Origin: a bacterium
Lineage (GTDB): Bacteria; Margulisbacteria; Marinamargulisbacteria; JAHFDA01
Assembly: GCA_023249225.1 (NCBI GenBank)
Contig: JAHFDA010000028.1
Location: forward strand, 1 to 35,334
Direction of reading: 5' to 3'
DNA length: 35,334 nucleotides
Below, piece after piece: positions 8,708 to 14,936 of the stretch (the first letter of the stretch is position 1; each line of letters begins with the position of its first letter). The position numbers and the translations under genes were made by a program. Under the pieces are notes generated by a model. It worked only from the letters and a program-made list of their open reading frames with translations. It made no database searches and was not told where the DNA came from.

Positions 8708-8713
8708 ATTATA
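8708..8713 (-). promoter_or_regulatory. -10 box for holB, probable leaderless start
   Basis: A perfect TATAAT on the minus strand is 8 nt from the holB ATG, placing the expected transcription start at or within two bases of the initiation codon. I see no convincing -35 box at 16-18 nt. The box sits in the 27-nt gap after the upstream gene, so holB may be made from its own leaderless transcript as well as by readthrough. Confidence 0.5.
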
Positions 8714-8726
8714 GCGGGTTTAGGGT

Positions 8727-9347
8727 TTAGACTTTAAAATTTGGATTAACTTGAAAGCGCGATGCTTGTTCAGCCTGATCCAGGCGAATTTGATCGGTGG
8801 CTTCTTCTACATTGTCGACTGATGCCTGGGTAGAGGTTTCAGTCCCCTGGCTGACCAGATCATTTACCAAATTATTTGACTGTACCTGTTGATCAAATTT
8901 CTGCTGCGCGCTTGCGTCCATCCGCCCCGCACCCTTGCCCTGCATTTGTTTCATTGGATTCATGTCATCGCCCCGCATGCGGTTCATCATGCTGCCTTCA
9001 CCAAACATCGAACGCATCGAACGAGCAAACACACCATCCTTTGGCGGCGGGGGCAATGTCCCATCTGCTAGAGGCAAGGCACTGTTAAGCGGTGGTAATG
9101 ACCCGTCAGATGGAGGCAGCAACCCCCCCTTCAATGGAAGCGGCAATACTGTCTCACCACCCGGCAGGAAATCCTCGGTCATTACGGCATCTCCCAACAC
9201 AAGGGGCTCCTGGGTCATTTCAGCCCCGGCAGTTTGAATGGCAGAATCAATTGAAGGGTCAGACGTGACAAAGGATTCGGTGCTGGTTTTGGTCAGATCG
9301 GTGCTGCCGGAAACTGAAAGGGATGTGCTTTGAATGCTGTCGACCAT
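8727..9347 (-). CDS. proline/methionine-rich protein of unknown function
   Basis: I recognise no family in this 206-residue protein. The N-terminal 35 residues are Ser/Thr-rich without a signal peptide. Residues about 60-105 hold imperfect repeats of the LPP-x-DG type (LPPSDGSLPPLNSALPLADG). Next comes a methionine-rich stretch (residues ~108-140, with SMMNRMRGDD) and a polar Gln/Asn-rich end. Such composition points to a disordered linker or secreted/structural protein. It is upstream of holB on the same strand with a 27-nt gap. A GATAAT lies 9 nt before the ATG and no ribosome site is evident. The reading frame is clean, but with low-complexity sequence alone I hold the coding call as probable. 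Confidence 0.65.
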   Translation of the reverse strand: MVDSIQSTSLSVSGSTDLTKTSTESFVTSDPSIDSAIQTAGAEMTQEPLVLGDAVMTEDFLPGGETVLPLPLKGGLLPPSDGSLPPLNSALPLADGTLPPPPKDGVFARSMRSMFGEGSMMNRMRGDDMNPMKQMQGKGAGRMDASAQQKFDQQVQSNNLVNDLVSQGTETSTQASVDNVEEATDQIRLDQAEQASRFQVNPNFKV

Positions 9348-9403
9348 AACACTGGTATTATCGACAAGCCACGAAAAGAATATGTATGTGCTGTTTGTGT
9401 TGC

Positions 9404-9420
9404 AAAGTAAATTTTACTTT
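9404..9420. promoter_or_regulatory. perfect 8+1+8 palindrome upstream of the proline-rich gene
   Basis: The sequence AAAGTAAATTTTACTTT is an inverted repeat of 8 bp around one central base. It overlaps a possible -35 (TTGCAA, minus strand 9405-9400) that has TATTCT 17 nt further on. That is the geometry of a repressor operator, though AT-rich palindromes can arise by chance. Confidence 0.35.
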
Positions 9421-9421
9421 C

Positions 9422-9632
9422 GGTAACCGTAACTATTCAGCCCTACCCCCCAGTGGCAGGGCCACTGGGCGCTGGACAGAGGGCATTCCACCTCTGAACC
9501 AGGCAAGGCCTGGGGGCTTCAGAACACGCAGGCCCTGCCTGCATGCTTAGAAAAAAAGTGCACCTGTCCAGCTCGCATGCGGCCCCTGCCGCTGTGCCTG
9601 GTATGTGACAAAGCTGAATAGTTACGATTAAC
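9422..9632. mobile_element. MITE-like non-coding element with terminal inverted repeats
   Basis: The 14-mer CGTAACTATTCAGC at 9428-9441 recurs as a perfect inverted copy at 9613-9626, and the match extends imperfectly to GGT/ACC at about 9422 and 9632. Inside lie further nested inverted repeats: GCTGGACAG (9471-9479) with CTGTCCAGC (9564-9572), a 9-bp hairpin at 9449-9469, and smaller hairpins at 9477-9496 and 9499-9513. The interior is GC-rich and contains no credible reading frame. About 210 bp with inverted ends and no transposase fits a miniature transposable element or a large structured RNA. I could not identify a parent insertion sequence or clear target duplications. It explains most of the 341-bp gene-free stretch 9348-9688. 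Confidence 0.55.
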
Positions 9633-9650
9633 CCGTGTTAAAACCGTGCA

Positions 9651-9688
9651 GGGATGACGTGGGAACGACTTTTTCAGCAATCCCAGCC
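9651..9688. repeat. possible dispersed intergenic repeat next to glyS
   Basis: The stretch GGGATGACGTGGGAACGACT and the following TTTTTCAGCAATCCCAGCC directly abut the glyS stop codon. TGGGA (9660-9664) and TCCCA (9681-9685) form a weak 5-bp stem. The GACTTTTTCAGCA core resembles short intergenic repeats I associate with deltaproteobacterial genomes, but there is only one copy in this window. It is not a convincing terminator. Confidence 0.3.
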
Positions 9689-11806
9689 TTATCCGGGCAG
9701 AACCACTTTTTCAAAATCGGCAATTTCCTTAAACACATTCCGCACTTCCATCAGCAGTTTAATGCGATTTTCACGTAGGTTTTGATCCTCGTGATTGACC
9801 AGAACTTTTTCAAAGAAAATTTCCACCGGACTGGCCAGTTTAAAAAGCTTGTCCAGTGCAAGATCGGGCAAAGAATTGGCAAGCGCTGCGCTTACCTCCA
9901 TTTTAATTTCCTGCAAAAGCTTCCACAATTTTTTTTCTTCGTCTTCCTGCAGCCATTCTTCTTCTACAAAGCCCGGGAGCATCAAGGGTCGACCATCGCT
10001 ATCCAAGGTAATCCGTTCCACACGAATGGCGGTTTTTACGATGCTTTTGAAATCCGAAACATCGCGGCGCTTTTGCAAGGCCCGGGCAGCTTCGACACCA
10101 CGATACACTGGCCGCTCCCAAGATTGCACCAAAATAGCCGCGGCAATATCATGATCAATCTTATAAATATTTTTCAGTCTGTGTTCAAAGCGCTGTGTCA
10201 AAAAATCGATCAAATTCTGCGATTGCAATTGAAATTTTTCATTTAATTCCGAATCAAACTTCACTTCGGATAACAAATGAGCTATTCCAAGCTCCCACTT
10301 AAACGTATCCACAATATCGATAATCGCCTGTGCCGCGCGCCGCAAGGCATACGGATCTGATGAGCCGGTAGGAATTTTTCCGACTGCAAAACAGCCGCAC
10401 AGTGTGTCCAATTTGTCGGCCACCGCCACCACCGCACCCAACGCAGTAGAAGGCAATCCAGCACCTGCCCCCTTGGGCCACCAATGTTCTTCGATCACAG
10501 CCATTTCTTCAGCGTCTGCGTCTGCAAACTGATGGGCGTAATAATATTTACCCATCACACCTTGCAATTCAGGAAATTCAAACACGGCTTGGGATGCCAA
10601 ATCAGCTTTGGCATATTTGGCCACTCTTTCAACCCGATCCAATTTAAAACCCGCATTAGGATTTCGCGCTTCTTTAGCCATTTTAGGATTTAACGATTTG
10701 GCAATGGCTGAAGCCAGCGCCACATTGCGGTCAATTTTTTGGCGGATGCTTCCGAGACCTTCGATGAAACTGGTGCGCCCAAGTGTGGTTAAAAAATCGT
10801 CGAGCGGAACCTTTTGATCTTCGGCCACAAAAAAAGCCGCATCGGCCAAACGCGCCCGCAAGACGCGTTCGTTACCCTCGCGGATATTGGGCACCGCGGC
10901 GTCGCGGCCTTCGTAGAGCACCAGAAACTGATTTGTCAGCCTGCCATTTTTTTTAAGCGGCACGTACTTTTGGTTTTTCTGCATGGTGAGAATGAGAATT
11001 TCTTCCGGCACGCTCAAAAAAGATGCTTCGAAACTCGCCACCAGCAGTTTGGGTTCTTCGGTAATGTAGGCCAGTTCCTGAAGCAACGCAGGCGGGCAAT
11101 CCGGCTGGGCGCCGAGTTCCGCAGCTTTCTGCTGGATTTCCGCGTTGATCCTCCCCCAGCGAACCTGAAAATCTACCAGCACATGCGTCTCGGCCAGCTT
11201 CCTTATATATGTCTCCCGATCCGCTTGCGAAAGCGACACTGCTGCGGACGATAAAAACCGGTGTCCACGCGTCTCGCGCCCAGCCTGAATACCGAACAGG
11301 GTCACGGGTACAATATCGGAACCGTACAGCGCAAGCAGCCAATGCAACGGCCGCACAAAGGGCCCTTCGTGCGCGTTCCAATACATGGCAATCGGCAGAT
11401 GCATGGCCTTGACCGCCGCTTCGATCAGCTTGGGAAGCAGGGCCAGAGTTTTTTCGGCAGGCTGGACAACTTCGGCGGCGACACAACCGTCGACTTCTTT
11501 GAACTGGTCATAAGTGACACCGTTTTTCTTGGCAAACCCAAGCGCCGCCGGCGTCCACTGCCCGCCCGCATCTTTGGCCTGTGCCAGCTTGGGCCCCTTG
11601 GCGAGTTTACGTAGCTCTGGTTTTTCCGCCGGGATATCCGACACAAACAAGGTCAGGCGGCGATAGGTTCCTAAAGTTTCGGCGGAAGCGCACTGCAAGC
11701 CAGCCGTTTTGAGCTGGTTCAAAAATTGTTTTTGCAGATCCTCGAGCAAACCGTTCATAAAGCGCGCGGGGATTTCTTCGAGGCCGAGTTCAAACAGAAA
11801 ATCCAT
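9689..11806 (-). CDS. glyS: glycyl-tRNA synthetase, beta subunit
   Basis: The beta chain of the alpha2-beta2 glycyl-tRNA synthetase, which binds tRNA-Gly and works with GlyQ to charge it. The product has 705 residues (E. coli 689) and opens with the hallmark MDFLFELGLEEIPARF. The body carries the conserved GRETRGHRF and the region around NIREGNERVLRARLADAAFF, the HD-type segment near KADLASQAVFEFPELQGVMG, and an anticodon-binding helical C-terminus. It is complete. The ATG at 11806 is 22 nt behind the DUF2283 stop with only a weak purine-rich site. It is normally next to glyQ; here about 960 bp with three small genes separate the two. Confidence 0.97.
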   Translation of the reverse strand: MDFLFELGLEEIPARFMNGLLEDLQKQFLNQLKTAGLQCASAETLGTYRRLTLFVSDIPAEKPELRKLAKGPKLAQAKDAGGQWTPAALGFAKKNGVTYDQFKEVDGCVAAEVVQPAEKTLALLPKLIEAAVKAMHLPIAMYWNAHEGPFVRPLHWLLALYGSDIVPVTLFGIQAGRETRGHRFLSSAAVSLSQADRETYIRKLAETHVLVDFQVRWGRINAEIQQKAAELGAQPDCPPALLQELAYITEEPKLLVASFEASFLSVPEEILILTMQKNQKYVPLKKNGRLTNQFLVLYEGRDAAVPNIREGNERVLRARLADAAFFVAEDQKVPLDDFLTTLGRTSFIEGLGSIRQKIDRNVALASAIAKSLNPKMAKEARNPNAGFKLDRVERVAKYAKADLASQAVFEFPELQGVMGKYYYAHQFADADAEEMAVIEEHWWPKGAGAGLPSTALGAVVAVADKLDTLCGCFAVGKIPTGSSDPYALRRAAQAIIDIVDTFKWELGIAHLLSEVKFDSELNEKFQLQSQNLIDFLTQRFEHRLKNIYKIDHDIAAAILVQSWERPVYRGVEAARALQKRRDVSDFKSIVKTAIRVERITLDSDGRPLMLPGFVEEEWLQEDEEKKLWKLLQEIKMEVSAALANSLPDLALDKLFKLASPVEIFFEKVLVNHEDQNLRENRIKLLMEVRNVFKEIADFEKVVLPG

Positions 11807-11828
11807 GTTATCTATCCATCAACACTTT

Positions 11829-12047
11829 TCAGAGTGATTTAAAATACCCTTGCACCGGAACAATCCTGTGCTTGTTTTTTCCACGGAATGACTTTGTAAA
11901 GTTTAAAAGCGAAAACCCGATGATCTGTCCTTTGCCGGGGAGTCGACGCACAAAAAAATCATCTTCCACCTCTGTCGAGACCGCAGCTCTGGGTTTTCCA
12001 ACAGAAATATCAAGTACATCACCTTCCTGGTCATAATGAAAAATCAT
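11829..12047 (-). CDS. DUF2283 small protein
   Basis: The 72-residue product from the ATG at 12047 begins MIFHYDQEGDVLDISVGKPR, the typical DUF2283 opening (YD..D.L.I), and continues with a small beta-rich domain. The biochemical role of the family is unknown; members often sit beside toxin-antitoxin genes. Two starts are possible: ATG 12047 behind GGGAG, or GTG 12059 (four residues longer) behind GGAGG with a 6-nt spacer; I prefer the former because it matches the family N-terminus. It follows the 55-residue gene by 28 nt and precedes glyS by 22 nt, so it is probably co-transcribed with both. Confidence 0.8.
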   Translation of the reverse strand: MIFHYDQEGDVLDISVGKPRAAVSTEVEDDFFVRRLPGKGQIIGFSLLNFTKSFRGKNKHRIVPVQGYFKSL

Positions 12048-12075
12048 TTTTTCTCCCACATTTTTCCTCCTTAAA

Positions 12076-12243
12076 TTACGCCGCTTTTTTTCGCAAATGC
12101 CTTGGGTAAACACAATGAATATTTAGTTTTTTTATGGTCTTCTGAGATTTTTCTAAAACTTTTTTTGTGGAATAGCCACATTCTTTGGAAAGCCTGTTCT
12201 TAATCTTTCGAGCCAGCTCGACGCTGTCATAATCAAATTTCAT
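12076..12243 (-). CDS. 55-residue lysine-rich protein, candidate partner of the PIN toxin
   Basis: A small gene supported by an excellent ribosome site: TAGGAGGTGGCAC precedes the ATG at 12243. I translated MKFDYDSVELARKIKNRLSK at the N-terminus and an end of HCVYPRHLRKKAA before TAA at 12078-12076. It is strongly basic and probably helical, with no family I know. It begins 10 nt after the PIN-toxin stop and is followed by DUF2283. Since the PIN gene has no antitoxin upstream, this protein (or DUF2283) is the natural candidate antidote in a toxin-first order; this is inference from arrangement. Confidence 0.7.
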   Translation of the reverse strand: MKFDYDSVELARKIKNRLSKECGYSTKKVLEKSQKTIKKLNIHCVYPRHLRKKAA

Positions 12244-12253
12244 GTGCCACCTC

Positions 12254-12703
12254 CTAAAAAAGATAGCTGGGTGAAACCAGCCTGGGAATAAATAAACCTC
12301 GGTCTAAATTGAACCGGTTAAGCATGGTTTGCCGGTGCACGTTTGCCAGATGTTTGAAGTTCCACGATGCAAGATAATCCATTTCAAAAACAACCGCATA
12401 ACTTAGATGCAATGCGTCCGTGGTGCTTTTGGCGGGCAGAATCCGATGAAGTAAAAAAAGATCCGCCAATGGCTGTATCCCAGGCACCTCGGTGAGTACG
12501 TCCAAATTTCTGATGTCTCCTAGCAAAACCGTGCGTAATGGCTCATCGTTATTCACAATTTCCTCGACAACCACCGGAGATATGAAAACATCATACTTTT
12601 TTAAGTATGACCCGAACCATTCCACTGTAATTTTTTGACGATCCGGATTTTTGGAATCATGCAAGGCACTGATCACGGAAGTATCTAAATAAACTGTGGC
12701 CAC
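12254..12703 (-). CDS. PIN-domain protein, VapC-like ribonuclease toxin
   Basis: A 149-residue PIN-domain protein. The N-terminal acidic residue is in VYLDTSVIS (D7), a second in the VVVEEI helix, and further acidic and polar residues in STTDALHLSYAV and DYLASWNFKHLAN, the order expected of a Mg2+-dependent PIN nuclease. The start is GTG at 12703; an in-frame TGA lies just upstream, so no longer form is possible, and no clear Shine-Dalgarno is visible. No antitoxin precedes it (only 63 nt separate it from the glyQ stop); the candidates lie downstream. It interrupts the glyQ-glyS pair on the same strand. Confidence 0.85.
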   Translation of the reverse strand: MATVYLDTSVISALHDSKNPDRQKITVEWFGSYLKKYDVFISPVVVEEIVNNDEPLRTVLLGDIRNLDVLTEVPGIQPLADLFLLHRILPAKSTTDALHLSYAVVFEMDYLASWNFKHLANVHRQTMLNRFNLDRGLFIPRLVSPSYLF

Positions 12704-12766
12704 TCGTTGAGTATATCAAAGCACACTGATGCAAAATTATAAATATTCCCCAGAAAAACCGCGGAA

Positions 12767-13642
12767 TTAAAAACCAGATACTTGGGTATACTTCTCCACA
12801 TAAAGCTTTGCCACCGCATGCGCCAGGGTGCGCACCTTGCCAATATAATTCTGTCGCTCGGTGACTGACACCGCGCCGCGCGCGTCGAGCATGTTAAAGG
12901 CATGGCTGCATTTAAGCGTCAGGTCGTAGGCCGGATGCACCAGCTTTTTTTCCAGGCAGCGGCGCGCTTCGACCTCACCGCCCGCAAAGACCTGTGTGAG
13001 GTACTCGACAGACGAGACTTCAAAGTTGTACGTGGAATTTTCTTTTTCGGTAGCGAGATGCACGTCACGGTAGCTTACGGATTTTCCGGAAGCCGGTTTT
13101 TCAGCCCACACCACGTCAAAAACCGAGTTCTTTTTTTGAATGTACATGGCCAGACGCTCGAGACCGTAGGTGAGTTCCACCGACACGGGGTTGCAATCAA
13201 AACCGCCGACTTGCTGAAAGTACGTAAACTGCGTCACTTCCATGCCATCGCACCACACCTCCCAGCCCACACCCCATGCGCCCAGCGTGGGCGACTCCCA
13301 GTTGTCCTCGACAAAACGGATATCGTGATCCGCAGGGTCGATGCCGATGGCCTTGAGGCTGCCCAGGTAGAGATCCTGAATGTCGAGCGGCGAGGGTTTG
13401 AGTACGACCTGGTACTGATAGTAATGCTGCAGACGGTTGGGATTTTCGCCATAACGTCCGTCCGTCGGCCGACGCGAGGGTTCCACGTACGCCACGTTCC
13501 ACGGCTGCGGCCCCAGGCAGCGCAAAAACGTGTGCGGGTTCATAGTACCAGCGCCTTTTTCGATGTCGTAGGGCTGGGCAAGCAGGCAACCGCGCTCCAT
13601 CCAGTAGCCGTTGAGCGTGTGAATCAAACCTGAAAAATCCAT
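12767..13642 (-). CDS. glyQ: glycyl-tRNA synthetase, alpha subunit
   Basis: The catalytic alpha chain of the alpha2-beta2 glycyl-tRNA synthetase, forming glycyl-adenylate. The 291 residues (E. coli 303) include the hallmark ends and core: [20 protein letters not shown], the [20 protein letters not shown] motif-2-like loop, and the glycine-recognition region [12 protein letters not shown]. It has a good promoter but no ribosome site: -35 TTGGAA, 17-nt spacer, CATAAT, then 6 nt to the ATG, predicting a leaderless mRNA. A VapBC-like pair lies upstream and a PIN gene downstream, all on the same strand. Confidence 0.97.
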   Translation of the reverse strand: MDFSGLIHTLNGYWMERGCLLAQPYDIEKGAGTMNPHTFLRCLGPQPWNVAYVEPSRRPTDGRYGENPNRLQHYYQYQVVLKPSPLDIQDLYLGSLKAIGIDPADHDIRFVEDNWESPTLGAWGVGWEVWCDGMEVTQFTYFQQVGGFDCNPVSVELTYGLERLAMYIQKKNSVFDVVWAEKPASGKSVSYRDVHLATEKENSTYNFEVSSVEYLTQVFAGGEVEARRCLEKKLVHPAYDLTLKCSHAFNMLDARGAVSVTERQNYIGKVRTLAHAVAKLYVEKYTQVSGF

Positions 13643-13648
13643 GGTTCC

Positions 13649-13677
13649 ATTATGCTTTAACTTTCAGGGCATTCCAA
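13649..13677 (-). promoter_or_regulatory. glyQ promoter, predicted leaderless
   Basis: On the minus strand TTGGAA (13677-13672) and CATAAT (13654-13649) are separated by 17 nt. CATAAT ends 6 nt before the glyQ ATG, so transcription should start at or very near the A of the ATG. The promoter lies wholly within the 38-nt gap after the upstream PIN gene, so glyQ need not depend on toxin-operon transcription. Confidence 0.6.
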
Positions 13678-13680
13678 ATG

Positions 13681-14115
13681 CTAGGCACGCAGAAAATATT
13701 CGGGCGTACGCACATCCACATATTTTGCCGCCTGTTTTTTCATTTTTCCATCCCAGGTCACCAGGACGCTCTTCGTTAGCCAGGCCGTAAAAACCACCGT
13801 CAGGTCGCTGGTCTTTAAGCGCATGCCTTTGGGAACGCGCGGCAGGGACAACAACCATGTGGAATCCAGCGGAATCAGCCGGGCATGCGCCTGGTCAATA
13901 AACTGACGCACGACATCCTGTAGGAAATCCGCTTTGTACTTTCTGGATCGCATCAGCACATTAAACACCTCGGCCACCACCAAAGCCGGAAGGTATACCT
14001 CTATAGGAGAATCGTGTAGCATTTTCATAAAGCGTCGGGATTCATCGTGCTTCAATTCATCCGGCAAAAAGGCTGATACATAGACCGAGCTGTCAATCAC
14101 GTACGACTTGAGCAT
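13681..14115 (-). CDS. VapC-like PIN-domain toxin
   Basis: A 144-residue PIN-domain nuclease. The catalytic acidic positions are visible as YVIDSSVYVSAFL (D8), the glutamate of ALVVAEVFNVL, and the aspartates in RLKTSDLTVV and LVTWDGKM. The opening LPDELKHDESRRFMKML is typical of VapC proteins that cleave tRNA or rRNA, but the target cannot be read from sequence. The ATG at 14115 shares its A with the stop of the antitoxin gene (TGATG), the standard coupled antitoxin-then-toxin order. Downstream glyQ has its own promoter. Confidence 0.88.
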   Translation of the reverse strand: MLKSYVIDSSVYVSAFLPDELKHDESRRFMKMLHDSPIEVYLPALVVAEVFNVLMRSRKYKADFLQDVVRQFIDQAHARLIPLDSTWLLSLPRVPKGMRLKTSDLTVVFTAWLTKSVLVTWDGKMKKQAAKYVDVRTPEYFLRA

Positions 14116-14366
14116 CAGTCACGCACTTCACGAACCAATTGCACTGCCGATTTCCGGGGTTTCCATTTGGCAAACTCCGGGTGATCTTCGATGAAAATAT
14201 TTAACGGATGATCCTCGGATGCATCTGGTTTGGCCGTTTTGACTGGCCCCAGCTCCGCAACCACCCGGCTATGATAAATCAGCGCATACGTTCTGCCCTT
14301 TTGGACTTCCGCCAGAATCTTGGAAAGATGGGAACGTAGTTCCTTGATTGAAATGGAAGCTTGCAT
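14115..14366 (-). CDS. Phd/YefM-type antitoxin of the VapC pair
   Basis: An 83-residue protein whose N-terminus, ASISIKELRSHLSKILAEVQ followed by GRTYALIYHSRVVAEL, matches the Phd/YefM fold: a short beta strand, helix, then the strand pair that dimerises and binds DNA. The C-terminal part (residues about 45-83) would wrap the toxin. It overlaps the toxin by one base. It probably represses its own operon; an AT-rich palindrome lies upstream at 14400-14409. The start ATG at 14366 lacks an evident Shine-Dalgarno. Confidence 0.85.
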   Translation of the reverse strand: MQASISIKELRSHLSKILAEVQKGRTYALIYHSRVVAELGPVKTAKPDASEDHPLNIFIEDHPEFAKWKPRKSAVQLVREVRD

Positions 14367-14399
14367 AAGTTCAGCTTGCCATACCGCCCGCCAAAGATC

Positions 14400-14409
14400 A
14401 ACTTAAGTT
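14400..14409. promoter_or_regulatory. candidate operator of the antitoxin-toxin pair
   Basis: AACTTAAGTT is a perfect 10-bp palindrome, and the flanking bases nearly extend it (TTAACTTAAGTTGA on the minus strand). It lies 34 nt upstream of the antitoxin start. Phd/YefM antitoxins autoregulate by binding such palindromes; the assignment is inferred. Confidence 0.35.
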
Positions 14410-14448
14410 AAACTTTAAATCATCTGGCATGTATGGCCACCGCACAGG

Positions 14449-14751
14449 CTAGGATGGAAACAACTGCCGATCCATTTGGCTTAACAAGTAAAAAAGAGCC
14501 CGGGTCCAATCCGGGGTATACATCAAGCCCCAGCGAAACTCGCCATTGACCAAGGCCGCATACTCGAAGAGCTGATCGATATCTGGCCGGGGTTGCCAGC
14601 GTCGAAAGTTTGTAACGGTGAAATTTTCATGTTCCTTTACTAAAAGTTGAGCCCTTAGGCTTTTCATAAGCCCTTCGATATCCGTATTGCTTTCAAACCC
14701 GCGCTGCGTGGTTTCATCAAATGTCGCTACGATTTTAAAATTAAAGTTCAT
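14449..14751 (-). CDS. 100-residue protein of unknown function
   Basis: No family recognised. The protein is soluble with mixed alpha/beta character: it starts MNFNFKIVATFDETTQRGFE and ends in an aromatic-rich stretch (FRWGLMYTPDWTRALFYLLS). It has a good ribosome site (AAAGGAG, 8 nt before the ATG), which supports the gene. It precedes the antitoxin-toxin pair on the same strand with an 82-nt gap. Its size and place would suit an accessory gene of that module, but nothing in the sequence proves it. Confidence 0.7.
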   Translation of the reverse strand: MNFNFKIVATFDETTQRGFESNTDIEGLMKSLRAQLLVKEHENFTVTNFRRWQPRPDIDQLFEYAALVNGEFRWGLMYTPDWTRALFYLLSQMDRQLFPS

Positions 14752-14920
14752 GGCGACTGCTCCTTTAATCCGTATTTTTCCGGCGTGCGTATCCGCTGTC
14801 TTTTACAAAAGTCTATCGAAACATGCCGGAATTTGTTGCAGGCAGTTTGGTTGCGTCCCTCAAGCCCCTCAAACCCATGAACCCATGAAGCCTATTTCTG
14901 GGAGGAACCAAAAAAACTTT

Positions 14921-14936
14921 CGATAATCCCTTATCG
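14921..14936 (+). promoter_or_regulatory. -10 box inside a palindrome before the 467-residue gene
   Basis: GATAAT (14922-14927) ends 8 nt before the GTG start at 14936. The whole 16-mer CGATAATCCCTTATCG is an inverted repeat (CGATAA, 4-nt centre, TTATCG). A promoter element embedded in a palindrome could be a regulator site, or a small hairpin at the very 5' end of a leaderless message. Confidence 0.4.

Noticed and set aside
8717-8730. Two tandem TTTAGGG units, like plant telomere repeats
   Set aside because: Only two copies in a short AT/GC-mixed spacer between bacterial genes; chance resemblance.
10953-11486. A 177-codon alternative minus-strand frame within glyS
   Set aside because: Shadow of glyS in another frame; arginine/serine-rich with no structure.
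12902-13633. A 243-codon plus-strand frame opposite glyQ
   Set aside because: It mirrors a gene with clear glyQ motifs; no ribosome site, no recognisable domain.
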